64,000 bases of DNA from Hygrocybe punicea (GCA_963556145.1 OY744463.1:5828001-5892000), one strand, 5' to 3'; numbered from the stretch's first letter, positions 10,575 to 22,660 are shown. Program-made: numbers and translations. The notes: generated by a model not told the origin, from the letters alone.

Positions 10575-11400
10575 TTACGAGTTCTTCCATTTATGGAAGA
10601 ATCGTTCTTATCAGTCCAGGATATAGCGCAGTTCATCAGTAATTAAATAATTAAATAAATTAATTGATTGATTAATGTTTGAAATCAATCATAGAGCCAA
10701 ATTCTGCAATTCTGACCCTGTCTTTTTGAAAAAATTCATGAATATACTAGGTTTTTCGAATTTTGTCCTCAAATATTGTCAGGAATATAGGATTTATCTT
10801 GAGGTCATAAGAACTCAAAAAATGCTCCAATGGATGAGAAAAAGAATTTGTATGACGAGAATTTGAGCGAAAAAGGCAGTTGTCATGCTCAGTCACAGGT
10901 GAGTTGCCCCATTTTTTTTGGTTCACTTTCGGTCGGATACCACTGACTTAGGTAGGGGCAGGCCCGAAACGATTCTGGCACCCCGTTTCCGACCAAATGA
11001 TGTCTCGGTGAGGGGAACGGCCGCGCACAGAATCTGTGCCCCCTTGATATTTTTTTTCTCTCTTTTGCCTGGATACAATTGACTTAGGTTCACACAGGCT
11101 CCAAACGATTCCAGCACCCCATTTCCGACTAAAACAATGAGTCTGGGCGAGGGGAACGGCCACACATGGAATCGGTAAGTCGCCCGCCTTGATATTTTTT
11201 TGTTCACATTCGCCCAAATACAGCCCGTGCTGCCATGTTTTCAACCACCCCCGGCCAGGCTACACCCCCCACACCTCATTCCCATTGAAAACGAGCAGTC
11301 GGGAGCCTGACCCCCTGCCCAACCTCAAGCACCCTGCCTTTCCATCCACCTGGATGCCCCACCCCATCCTGTTTTCGACCACCCGGCTAGTCTACACCCC
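10575..11400 (+). mobile_element. Helitron-type element, class II 5' end with GC-rich array (3' end not found)
   Basis: It starts TTACGAGTTCTTCC with a short palindrome (TTCCATTTATGGAA), then a TTAA-rich patch. About 600 bp after that closely match the start of the element at 34357, including the rare string GAATATAGGATTTATCTTGA. From about 10920 it holds diverged ~150-bp units with CTCGTT/AACGAG-type hairpins. No 3' CAAG end could be assigned; the right limit is where the array stops. Confidence 0.6.
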
Positions 11401-12589
11401 CGTGTTGCATAAGTTATAGCAGTTCTTAACATTCAAGTTAACAGAAATGCACCCATGTTCATATAAATTAAAAATATGTACAAAAAATATGAAAAGTTGA
11501 ACAGCGGAACTATTCTTTTCCACTATAGATCGTGCATATGAAATGCTTACAGCCCTCGGTATCCACCTATGATCTACCAAATGAAATTGAACAGCAAATC
11601 CAATCCAAATTCTTGATTCATCATAGCGATGATGGGAAATCAGTGAAACCACGGCTCAAGTCAAAGAGTACAAGCGCTGGACAAGATACTACCAATGCCT
11701 GTGTGGAACACACCATCCTGAGGGTCCTTGCCCCCATGGAATTTCTTGGGATGATATCGGCTGTCCTGCATGAACCTGTTTGGTGACAACGCATGATGAG
11801 ACAGTGTTTTGCGTGGGAAGTGTTTGAACAAATCCACACCAAGGGTTTCCGGAGTGTGTCGTTGATCGGGAAATTACCTTGTTGTCCTTTGGGATCAAGG
11901 ATTTAGCTCTTTAATAACTCTGGGTTATTCCTGTTGGGTGGGTTGTGGTGTGAATCCTATCAAAGGTTAGCTTTGAGGGATACAACAAATACTTGACAAT
12001 ATTATAAGTCAGATGTATGACTTATAGAGGATGAGTGAACAGTGAGGTCTTCCCTACTGAAGGTAAAGACTTTGAGTGACAAGAGGTATGCAAGAGTATA
12101 AGTGGATAATAACTCAAGCAAGTATAAGCAGTGTAAGATGAACGAGTGTACAACAGTCAAGTATACAAGTAGCAAGTATACAATGAGCAGAGGTACAATA
12201 GAGATGAGCAATAGATGATGGATGATGGGTGATAGATGATGGGCGATGGGTGAGTGTAACAGTAGATGTCAAACAAAGGGAGGTGTGACAAAATACTATG
12301 TACAGAATGAATGAACTGGACAATAGGCAAGTAGGATTGATGATCAAGATATCGGACTTTATTCCGAAGCTTCAAATGCACATTGGCTACTAGTGCAGAA
12401 TAAAGTACTGGGATATCTTTGGTGATGACCAATAGGACTTGAAAGAAAAATGAATGTGACTGTACTACGTGACAGAACACAAAGAATATATATCAAACAA
12501 GTAATAAGGGAGTATCAATATATCTGAGATTGATAATCCTTAGACAAAGGAATGATGACTTGAACTGCAATTGGTATTTGGGTACTAGC
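11401..12589. other. Unassigned sequence, no gene recognised
   Basis: Moderately AT-rich DNA. A short open frame at 11532-11786 shows no recognisable domain. 12190-12260 is a GATG-rich low-complexity patch. Possibly remnants of an old element; nothing firm can be said. Confidence 0.5.
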
Positions 12590-13430
12590 TCAGTAGATGC
12601 AGTTGTTTTGGTCAACCCAATTGCAGCAAGAGCTGCGAATGGTAGGTACACATCTCCCAGCTCTTTGCTGGAGGGTAGGTTAACCCGAAGGGCAGCTCTT
12701 GCTGTGGAAATGTTGTGGGGTAGGTTAACCCAGGGACAGCTCTTGCTGATAAATGGCTGCCGGTTTGGTCAACCCGCTGTCAGCAATACCATGGGGCAGG
12801 TTAACCCATGGCAGCAATTCCTGAAGGATTGGGTTGACCAGGGTCCAGCTATTGCTGCAGGATCAGGTTGACCAGGGTCCAGCACTTGCTGTAGCACTGG
12901 GTTGACCCGGGACCAGCACTTTCTGAAGGGTAGGTTGAACCAGGTTCAGCTCTTGCTGCAGTGCTGGGTTGACCGCAGTCCAGCGCTTCCTGCAGGATTG
13001 GGTTGATCAGGGTCCAGCACTTGCTGCAGGATCCAGTCGACCGGGGTCCAGCTCTTGCTGCACAGTAGGTTGACCAGGGTCCAGCTCTTGCTGCAGCACT
13101 GGGTTGACCGGGGTCCAGCACTTGCTGTAGCACTGGGTTCACCCGGGACCAGCACTTGCTGCAGGCTAGGTTGACCCGGGACCAGCTCTTGCTGTGGGGT
13201 AGGTTGACCAGGGTCCAGCACTTGCTGCACAGTAGGTTGACCAGGGTCCAGCTCTTGCTGCAGCACTGGGTTGACCGGGGTCCAGCTAGGGTCAACCCAG
13301 GTGCAGATATTGCTGCAGCGCCGGGTTGACCTGGGTCCAGCACTTGCTGTGGGGCTTGGGTTGACCAGGATCCAGCTCTTGCTGTAGCACTGGGTTGACT
13401 GGGGTCCAAATATTGCTGCAGCACTGGTCT
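12590..13430. repeat. 33-34-bp minisatellite replacing the rest of LINE-B
   Basis: About 25 diverged copies of a unit built on GGGTTGACC and GGGTCCAGC followed by an (A/T)CTTGCTGCAG-like part, with period 32-34 bp. It begins exactly where LINE-B homology stops and extends the LINE-B endonuclease frame by a repetitive tail. Confidence 0.85.
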
Positions 13431-14129
13431 CGTGTCACATAGCACTACATGGTCCATTATGGAACTAGAGCAGAAAACGTTGTCAACTCGGGTCATGTTG
13501 CCCGTCGACATAGACTGCAGCGTTGGTGTGCCCTCTGGTAGTGCCATTCTCATGTCATATCGGGCCAGGAGGTCTAACAAAGGTCCTGCTGCTTCGAGGT
13601 TAGCATTGGTGAAGAGGTGGTTGTTATGCTCTTCATCCCAGAGTGGGTGGTGGCGGTTGAAGTCTCCTGCCAGGACATAGTGGACTGGGGTCTGGGCTGG
13701 AGCTCGAGCTGCTATGCTGCCGAGGTAGCGTCGCAGTGTGGATATGTTGTTGTTGTTGGTACAGTCGTTGTATACATTGATGATTCTGATGATACCAAAG
13801 TTACCTTTTATCTCTGCCGCTGTGATGTCAGGTGAATCAATTAGTATCGGAGACCAGGAGTCAGATCGGAGCCATCTGTTAACCAGTATTATTGATCGGG
13901 TGGGATGTGTTGTGTGTCTATCATGGTGTTGTGGGGGGTATATCACTGTGTAATAAGCGTTGGCTCTCGAGAGCCCCTTGAAATCAATGTATGGTTCCTG
14001 TATAAGAATAAAGTCGTAGTTGGTTTTGACTGAGTCTAGCATGTCGTGTTGGGCTACAAGCGATTTGTTGACGTTCTGTTGCCATAAAGTTAGTGGTTTC
14101 AATGAGTCAGGAGTGGGAACGGAGGTCAT
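13431..14129 (-). pseudogene. LINE-B ORF2: endonuclease domain only, truncated into minisatellite
   Basis: The start at 14129 overlaps the ORF1 stop by ATGA, as in LINE-A. About 230 residues of APE-type endonuclease follow (FILIQEPYIDFKGLS, AGDFNRHHPLWDEE), closely matching LINE-A without its premature stop. Homology ends after ...VVLCDTRP at about 13430. The frame then stays open through the minisatellite to 12849. There is no RT or RNase H, so it cannot mobilise itself. Confidence 0.85.
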
Positions 14130-15640
14130 ATATAGAGCTCCTCCGTCGAGGGTGAGTGGATAGGGTGATGTTGTTGGTGTTGGTGGTGATGTTGTTGGTG
14201 TTGGTGGTGATGTTGTTGGTGTTGGTGGTGATGTTGTTGGTGTTGGTGGTGATGTTGTTGGTGTTGGTGGTGATGTTGTTGGTGTTGGTGGTGATGTTGT
14301 TGGTGTTGGTGGTGATGTTGTTGGTGTTGGTGGTGATGTTGTTGGTGTTGGTGGTGATGTTGTTGGTGTTGGTGGTGATGTTGTTGGTGTTGGTGGTGAT
14401 GTTGTTGGGATGGGTGTGGGGTCATTGTTCGCGGCGCAACGGTCGTCGTGTCTGTGTGGGTAGGTTTACGTGTCATGATGTGGGTGGGGCCTTCAAGCGG
14501 TTTGTCAGACCACCATCCTCCGGAGGTAGGCGGCGCTGGTCTGTCCGTCCAGTAAGTGTGTAACGTCTGTTGGGCAGTTTGCATGCCTATCCTTTGGTTT
14601 CGCCGATCTGGTGCTGGTGCTGTATGCCGTTGTTCGGCTCCTGGCTGGCTTCTGTCATGAGGTCTCTGGTTGTCTCTCCCTCCTCTGTTTTGTTCACGTC
14701 GATCGTCCGAATGTGGGTACGGGGCGTTGTCTGTGGGTGCATCCCTTCTCCACATCATGTCAAACATGTTCCACATGGGATCCGTGTCCGTTCTGCCCCA
14801 TGTGCTAGAGTTGTTGGTGTGGAAGAGCCTGTACTTGGCGTCAGGGTCTCGATCGCGTGCTTGGTGGAGACGCTCCTTGAAGACTCGACACTGTCGGTCA
14901 GCAGCGCCATGTCCGCTCTCTTGGCAATTGGCACATCTCAGTTCCCTTGTGCCGCATAGCTGATCTCCTGTGCGGTGGAACCCCGCACAGCGTGCGCATA
15001 TGTCGTGGATGGATTTGCAGTCCTTCACAATGTGGCCGAATTTCTGGCATTTCATGCATCTCCGTGGGTCCATCAATGCTTTCTTTGTCCTGCATTGCTT
15101 TCCCTCTATGAAAATACCGTATTCCAGCGCATGGTTCGTGGCTTCTCTCGTGCTGAAGCCTACTGACAAGAACGCGAATCTCTGTCCCTCTCGGCGAAGG
15201 TGGGGTGGCTTGATCCATCGTGCCTCGTATATTGCCAATCTGGGAAGGGAGCTGGCTTGCTCGACCTTCTCAATCGCTGTTTGTTCATTCGGGTCAAAGG
15301 AGGTAGGGACGTGTTCGGCCACTACTTGGTACGTCCTCGAGCTCCCTGTCGATGTCCCTCCAAATTGCGCCATAAATGCGCGCATTACTTCCTTGGACTT
15401 TAAGTAGTTCGCCGCCTGCGTGGAGTTGAGTGTGTATATTATTGTCCCGGATTGTGTTCTGCGCGCTCCCATGAAGGCCATGCCATTGGGTTTGTCTGCT
15501 GCCTGTATGCCCATCAAGTCAAGGGCCAGGGTCGCCTTCTCCACCAACTCTTTCTCGGAAAGGTTGGCTAGCGAGTCATCTTGTGTGTTGGGTAGTCTAC
15601 GTACTGCAATCTGCTTGTCCAGTGCGTTCCCTTTCACTAT
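14126..15640 (-). pseudogene. LINE-B ORF1: gag-like protein, 5' end cut by a Helitron insertion
   Basis: Some 500 codons homologous to residues ~210-577 of LINE-A ORF1, including the CCHC-type clusters CMKCQKFGHIVKDC and CANCQESGHGAADRQC. The N-terminal third is missing: homology stops at 15640, where a Helitron-type end (TTACGAG) begins. Near the C-terminus the short His/Gln patch of LINE-A is expanded into eleven or so seven-residue HHHQHQQ units without changing frame. The stop is in the ATGA overlap with ORF2. Confidence 0.85.
14166..14408. repeat. 21-bp minisatellite inside LINE-B ORF1
   Basis: GATGTTGTTGGTGTTGGTGG plus one T (21 bp) in about 11.5 near-perfect tandem copies. It encodes a His/Gln tract on the minus strand; LINE-A has only one degenerate equivalent. 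Confidence 0.95.
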
Positions 15641-17610
15641 TTACGAGTTCTTCCATTTATGGAAAACTCGTTCTTATACACCGGGTTTCCAGTCTGTTTG
15701 GTGATTCATTCATTCATCTCAGGGACTGAGCGAAAATTGTGTCCCAATATGGCAACTGAGTTCAAAATCCCGTTTGACTGGTTTCATTCCAGAATTCAGA
15801 GCCTCTATTGACTTGCACACTGGATAGACTGTCACCAGATTTGACAAGGAGCATGTCATGGGGACTGTCCTGCTGGAAAAAAATTATGGAGTGGATCTGA
15901 CATAATTTGGACCACCTGTGAGCTGGTTTATGCAAAGGAAATGAGTATAGATACAATAACTGGTGTAAAACTGCAAAGTAAAATGTGGTAATTTCTAGCT
16001 ATATTCTCTTGTATGTATGGTACACCTTTGTCCACTGAAAGCAGCTGTGAAATGTCATATCTGAATTTCTAAGATGCAAACAAGCAAGGGTGGTCCGGAC
16101 TTGTGGCTGAAATTCGAGCGGAGTCTGAAATGCACAGTCAGACCATTCGAGCTCAGATAAGTGCAAAACCTTCAGTTGCTCAACAGCAAGATCGTCGGGG
16201 GGGGTGGTGTACAGAAAGGTAAGCACGTAGTTTTATTTGTATGGTCTAATAATGATGTCTGCATCCCCCGCATCTCATCCGCGTTGAAAATGAGGGGCCG
16301 GGGGGTCTCAGGACCTTGCAATCCCGCCATCTGCCCAACCACCCCACCCCCCTGTTTCCGCCCGTCAGTCCACCCCACCCCGCTTGTTTTCGACCACCCC
16401 CGGCTCGTGTATGCCCCCCGCACCTCGTTCACGTTGAAAACGGGGGGTCGGGGGGTCTCAGGAGCTCGCGCTGCCGCCATCTGTGCCCCCACCACAACAC
16501 CCAGTTTTTTTACACCCGAAACACACCCTCCCACACGGTTTTTGGCCACACCCGGTTGGAATACACCCACGGCGCATCGTTCCCATTGAAAACGAGTGGC
16601 CGCGGGCCCTGAACCCTCGCGCTGCCGCCATTTGTGCCCAACCACTCACCCCCTCTTTTTTACACCCCAAACACGCCTCCCCTCACAGTTCTTGGCCACG
16701 CCCAGCTGGAAAACACCCACGGCGCGTCGTTTCCGTGGAAAATGGGTGGCCGTGGGGCCCTTAATCCCCGCCTTGCCGCTATGTGCCCCAACCACCACCC
16801 CCTCTTTTTCCACCCCAAACTCGCCTCCCCTCGCGGTTCTTGGCCACGCCCGGCTGGAAAACACCCACGGCGCGTCATTCCCGTTGAAATCGAGCAGCCA
16901 TGGGTCCCCAATCCCTCGCATCGCCACTATGTGCCAAGCATCACCCCCCAGACCCTTTTACACCCAGGACACGCCACCCCACGCCGTTTTCGACCACCCC
17001 CAGCTCGTATACGCCCCCCACGCCTCGTTCGCGTCGAAAACGAGACTTCGGGGTGTCCCACTCCCACCCGTTTCCGCCCAGTGCCTAAGCACCACGCCCC
17101 CCAACTGTTTTACACCCAGGACACGCCACCCCACGCCGTTTTCGACCAGCCCCAACTCGTATACGCCCCTTACACCTCGTTCGCGTAGAAAACGAGACTT
17201 CGGCGGCTCCCAGTCCCACCTATCTCCGCCCAGTGCCCAAGTGCCACCCCGGAACTTTTTACACCCGGGACACGCCACCACGCGCTGGTTTCAACCAGCT
17301 CCAGCTCGTATACGCACCCCACGCCTCGTTCGCATAGAAAACGAGGCGTCGGGTCCCAGTCTCACCCGTTGTCGGCCAGTGCCCAAGCACCTCCGGACTC
17401 AAGCACCCATCCCCCTATTTTTTACACCGGTTTTTGGCCATAGCCGGCTAACACAGGCCCACGGCGCCTCGTTCCCATCAAGCACAAGCAGTAGTAGGGT
17501 CTTAATTGTTGCGCGTCGCCGCCATGCACCCAACCACCCACCCTGTTTGCTCAGTTTTTGGCCACGCCGGGTTGGAATTGGCCCAGTGCGCCTGGTTCCC
17601 ATTTTTCAAG
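15641..17610 (+). mobile_element. Helitron-type 5' end and ~150-bp GC-rich tandem array
   Basis: TTACGAGTTCTTCC with its palindrome interrupts LINE-B ORF1 at 15640/15641. From about 16240 to 17610 there are some nine diverged units of ~150 bp. Each has a GTTTTCGACCACCCC-like segment, a C-rich stretch and a hairpin CTCGTT...AAAACGAG. Open frames on both strands here only reflect the array. The array matches those at 10920-11400 and 34850-35830. The 3' end is not resolved; a CAAG-type terminus lies far downstream at 22344, but its flank does not resume LINE-B. Confidence 0.6.
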
Positions 17611-17716
17611 TTCAATTAATTTTTCTATTTGCTTATTCACAAATATTGACGGTATATCAGTATTATTAATTGACTATTATTATTGTATTTATTATTTGAA
17701 ATATTGCAGTATTAGC

Positions 17717-20238
17717 CATCTTGACCTCACGTGATACATAGCTAATTAGCTTGCCCATTACCTTGATAGTTAGTAATCTTGCACACTGCCAATAATTCCT
17801 CAAATATATACCTTTTAAAGTACAAGTTATTTAGATACTTATCTAAGTTGCAGATGTTACATCAGATGTTTCTGATGTTGCACATGAAGGTTCGTTGACA
17901 ATGCCATTAAGGGCAGCTATCACCGGTGCTCACAATCCCGATGCGCATTGGCATCGCCGCCCACAATGAGCTCAAACTTGTACCATTTGTCAATGAAATT
18001 TTCATGTTTTCAGGGTGCACTTTTTGCATACAGGGTAGAAATGTGTTAAGCTACCTTATGATAAGTATATAATATCATCCCCGCCACCGCCGCATGCTCA
18101 ATGAAGCAGCATGGTGCCTGTAGAGGTCATTGCCACTGCTATGCCACTGCCATTGCTGTCACCACTGCCACTGCTGTCACCGTCGCCACTGCTGCTGCCG
18201 TCGCCATCACCATTGCTGCTGTTGCTGCCATCACTGTCACATCGCTGCTGCTGGTGCTGTCGCTGTCATTCCCGCTGCCAACTGCTGCTGCTCCCCCTGC
18301 CACTGCTGCTGCTGCTGTTGTTGGGGCCATTTCTGCTGTTGTTGGGGCCATTTCTGCTGCTGCTGCTGCTATTGTTGCTGCTGCTGCTGTCATTGCCGCT
18401 GTTGCTGTCTTTGCCACTGCTGCTGCCATTGCAACTGTTGGGCCCTGCTGCAACGGCAGCTGTTGCTGTTGCTGTTGTTGTTGCTGCCATTGTTGCTTCT
18501 GTGGTCCTTGTTGTAGCTGCTCCTGCTCCTGCTGTGGCCATCTTGTCCCATTGTGCCCTACAGTGGCCTGGCGTGTGTGCGTGGGTGCCATTGTGGCAAG
18601 GAGCCATGGGTGTGTGCACGACTGTGGTTAGTAAGTAAAAGACACGAAAAAAAGAAAGAAAAAACATACATACATTGGCAGTGAGGGTGGGCACACCACC
18701 CCCTGCCGTATCCTGTATTTGTCACAGTCCCTGGATTCCGCCGTTAGCCAGCAGGGCATTGGCGGGGTGCATGGATTTGTGTGGGTGTGGTATGGGTGTT
18801 GACATTTGATGGGGTGGGTGCAGTTCCCTGGACAAATCATGTTGTGAGCTCATACAATAGCAATAAAATAAGTTACAAACACATACCTTGGTATGACTGT
18901 ACACAGGGACGCACAGAGGGAGCACGGCGTCATTGTCAACAACAAGATTGAGCACTGGCGTGTAAACTTCCAAAAGCGGATGTTGAACCGCTATTCGGAT
19001 TCTGCTGAATGCTGTGGCTGATGCGCTTGGGAGCAAAATTCTGGGCTGTAGGCCATTAGCTACTTCCCTAGAGTCTACAATACATGATCTATATATGTTT
19101 GACTGCCTTCAAAAGAACAACCAAGCCAAATGATTAATTTTTCAAACCTGTAGATCAAGTTATTCATTCAAAACATGTGAATTCATGCGATTTCCAATGC
19201 AAATAAATTTCTACTGTGAACTACAGCTGTTTATAAATTATAGAAAATTCACAAGACCTTTACCTAGATATAGGGACCTTGTGAAAATTTATTTGGGGTA
19301 TCAATTACAGAGGAGCCAGTGCTATGCACGAATGAATAGTGTTATTGGCATGGGTCATATGGACATTCAATGGGGACTTGGGACACCTGGGATGAATTTG
19401 AGGGGCTGGAGAAAATCAGGACACATCCCATGGTATATTAAAGTATGTACAAAGAGTTGGTACAAGTACAGGAGGAGTGTGTCTAACAAGTGAGTGAGAA
19501 TAGTGCTGAGAATGACATTAGACTTAAAATACCACAAGAATCATAATTATAGGCTGAAAAGATAAAAATAAAGAAAAACATGGTATATGTACTTCCAGCC
19601 CTTGAAAAAATGAACAACTTTCTCCCTACAATCTTCCTCATAGGAGTTCATTTGATGCCATAATTTGACAAAATCATTTTGGGTGTCAAAAAGTACTAGT
19701 CTATCTTTTATTTCATCCACAACTTACTACACAGTGAATATTGTCCAAATGTAATTACAGGGCCTCTTCAAAAATAATACAACTTTCCCTCTATAACCAT
19801 ATTATTCCATGCAGTACTTCATGAGAATCATGGAACAGCATTGAAAATTCTACTAAGTCCACATTTCTCAATTGATTCAAAAAAGCCCAGTTACTGTCAT
19901 GCTTTATGCAAACAGCTGTAACATATATCTAACCTGTATATCAAAAGTGTGCCACAAAAATATATAATTTTCATCAATATATAGTACAAGTTTGAGCTCA
20001 TCGTGGGTGGCAATGCCAATGCGCATCAGGATTATGAGCGCCGGTGATAGCCGCCCTTGATGGTGTTGTCAACAAACCTTCATGTGCAACGTCGGAAACA
20101 TCCGATGTAATGTCTGCGACTTAGATAAGTATCTAAATAACTTGTACTCTAAAAGGTATATATTTGAGGAATTATTGGCAGTGTGCGAGATTACTAACTA
20201 TCAAGCTAATTAGCTATGTATCATGTGAGGTTGAGGTG
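17717..20238. mobile_element. TIR DNA element, ~260-bp inverted repeats, 8-bp target duplication
   Basis: 17717-17982 and 19984-20238 are inverted copies of each other (shared blocks include TGATACATAGCTAATTAGCT and CTTATCTAAGT). The element is flanked by GTATTAGC at 17709-17716 and 20239-20246. The outer ends read CATCTTGACCTC and, from the other side, CACCTCAACCTC. Eight-base duplications are typical of hAT and some other superfamilies. The interior has no transposase, only a trinucleotide-rich tract and AT-rich DNA, so it is non-autonomous. Confidence 0.85.
18120..18530. repeat. Interrupted CTG/GCC trinucleotide tract
   Basis: Dominated by CTGCTG, CCACTG and GTTGCTG triplets, leaving several frames open on both strands (poly-Ala, poly-Leu, poly-Cys or Gln/Ala). 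No protein-like variation was seen, so it is called as a repeat. Confidence 0.8.
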
Positions 20239-20246
20239 GTATTAGC

Positions 20247-22260
20247 ATTTTGCAAGTTTCAACTGGTGGTTTCCAGTGTTCAATGGCTCCTTCGAACACT
20301 ACCAGTCCTTTGAACACCCTGATTCTGTACCAATTTCTACTGCTAAAAGATATTCTAATTCCTTCTGTGCATTATCTGAACCTATCTGGGTATGAATTTT
20401 TTATTTATTCAGGAGTATCAATAAAATTAGCAAGTTAATATTCACCCATCTGTTTACTCCTTTGAACACCAATGTTTTGATCATAAAACATTCAAATATT
20501 ACTGGATTCCCTTGAAAATTAGTATGAGAGGGGAGTTTAAATATATGAGCCACTTTCTATCTACTCAGATTTTGTTTAAGATAAATTGGCCACCTGTGGC
20601 ATTTTAGGTTATTAATAATTGTGGCCCAATACTGGTGTGTGTTGCAGAAACAAAATAATTAAAAAAACAATTAAAAAATAATTGCTTTTACCTGGGGTTC
20701 AGACTTTGCACCCTGCGCATGGCATACAACTAAATAAATTCCTATAAAATTGTAAGAGGTTCTCCACATATCCTGCTACAACCTTGCCTGCAAAGGCTAA
20801 GGATTTCCAGCTAAATTAGAATAATGGTTGAATATTCATAAAATGTTGTCAGTAAATTAATACTGAGTCCAGTTGAACTCAAAATGCTTTACCTTTGCAG
20901 GAGGACTTGTTGTACATCATGTGGAGAGATATGTGGAAAGTCCTGGAAATTTATTGAGTAGTATATGAAGACAAATTTACCAAATCCATGAATTGCTGAA
21001 AACCTTATGCTGTTTGGTTTGACAAAGAATTTTTGGCACCTAATTTGTTCTAAATAAAATCCCTCTGGAGTAAAGGTAGTAGTAGTGTGAGGCTAATAGA
21101 AAACATTAGGGATTTTTTGAGAATTTTGTATGCCATTATTGTGAAGATATAGTCAACATCCCACATTGTACAAGTTACCAAGCAAGTTGCAGTATGTTGA
21201 CTTTAACATAAGGGCAGCTTTACATTTCATATTTTTAAAATATTTGATGTTTTCTCTAGGTTCTATACTACAATTCACATCTATACTTCAAAGAGATTAG
21301 ACTACATCTCTGCTCAAGAAAAATCAAATACAAAACACTGGAAATGCTTGGTATTCTACTTTAAATCATTCATGGTGCTGGCAAGGCAGGATACAGAAGT
21401 TAGAATACAGCAACTATAATGGAAGGTAAATAAGAGTGATAAATGGTTAATTTGGAGACAGGTAAGTTATAATAAGAAAGCATATTTTGGTGTGGCATTT
21501 TTTTCCAAATGACCAGAAACATCATTTTTCTTCCATTAAATAAAGTACTGATAATTTATTGTGTACCTGCAATGAGTCATTTTACAACACAAATAAGGAA
21601 TAAGCAGAATAACAATTCACAAAGCTCTGGTACCAAAGATAGTACAGATTTCAACAAATTTATAAAATTTAATTAATATTGAGCCTTGACATTGCAGTAG
21701 CATTTGTAGTGTAACATGTCAACAGTGTCCTGCAAATTTTCTGGTATTTGGTTGGGCATTGCAGCAAAATAGTGAAAACAAGGCCTGCATCACCAAAAGC
21801 AGCATGAGTTGCTTAGTCATTGCTTAGTCAGTATCACTATCAGTATCTGCAACACACTTCAGTATCAAGCCTTAATTGTTGTGTTCAATGGTGCCATTGA
21901 ATACTATACTGTTGGAAATGGTAATCTCATTATCATACATTGTTATGTTGGTCTCAGTCATTTCTTCTTTGTCATCGGTCTGGACTGATTAGTCTGTTGT
22001 TTGGTTGATTCAGTACCATTCTATTTGGTTTATTCCATTCTTACATGTATATATAATTAGCATGCTAATGTTCTGAATAGTTGAACATTGGTTACACCAT
22101 ACACCAGACTTCCTCCATCCGTTTTGATACTCTAAGCATAGCTCTAAGTATCGTCAGAGTCTAACCACTCATATCTGTGCAACCCATTCCTTACATGTAC
22201 TAGTAGTGTTGGAAATTTAATGTTAATATTGATAACATTATGATATAAAGTATCTCAATC
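20247..22260. other. Gene-free AT-rich stretch
   Basis: No long open frame, no recognisable repeat and no RNA gene was seen over about 2 kb. Possibly non-coding element sequence belonging to the terminus at 22344. Confidence 0.6.
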
Positions 22261-22344
22261 TGAAAATGACAACTGAGAAGTTTCAGAGAGGGCTGCCCAG
22301 AAGAACTCGTTCATGCCACGCTGGCGATGGCCCACTTCCCCAAG
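22261..22344 (+). mobile_element. Helitron 3' terminus, CTTCCCCAAG class
   Basis: AAGAACTCGTTCATGCC is followed by the hairpin GCCACGC / GCGATGGC, then CCACTTCCCCAAG and host T. It is the same class of end as Helitron D at 50574 but on the opposite strand. The body must lie to the left; which 5' end it belongs to is unclear. Confidence 0.7.
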
Positions 22345-22415
22345 TGCTATGCTACTTAACTGTCTTGTTGTGTTATTGAGCTCTTGCCAGATCTCGTCAA
22401 ATTTGGCCTTATCAA
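22345..22415 (-). pseudogene. 71-bp host exon fragment caught between two Helitron 3' ends
   Basis: The minus strand reads in frame VDKAKFDEIWQELNNTTRQ. The start matches NPVDKAKFNHF in the broken host gene at 33737-34356, and 17 bases are shared there. Helitron ends point away from it on both sides (22344 and 22416), so it is the remaining target of two insertions. Confidence 0.65.
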
Positions 22416-22660
22416 CTTGTTTAGAGGGCCAGTGCTTCGCATGGCATGAACGAGTTCTTCCTAAAGTTCCAATCTTTGCTCTGAATTGATTCACTGCCAC
22501 CTCATAAATCATATTGAGCAAGACTAAGCCCGCCACACCCACCCATTATTATAGTGCAAAAGTTGTTGATGTAGACTTGCTGAGCCCAACCACTTTTTAT
22601 TTTATATATCTCATGCAAATTTAGAGAAAAATTTGGCCACCCACCCACCCACACATGACT

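Noticed and set aside
16161..17669. Pro/His/Arg-rich open frames of up to 357 codons
   Set aside because: They follow the ~150-bp array on both strands and repeat with it.
18101..18638. Several overlapping long open frames rich in Ala, Leu, Cys or Gln
   Set aside because: They arise from CTG/GCC trinucleotide runs; frames on both strands are equally open and no protein-like pattern is seen.
15641..22344. One 6.7-kb Helitron from the TTACGAG end at 15641 to the CAAG end at 22344
   Set aside because: The sequence after 22344 does not resume LINE-B ORF1, so the two ends cannot be shown to belong together.
22416..22542. Peptide RTRSCHAKHWPSKQ as a conserved short protein motif
   Set aside because: It is the translation of the Helitron 3' terminus and recurs at every such end regardless of the host frame.
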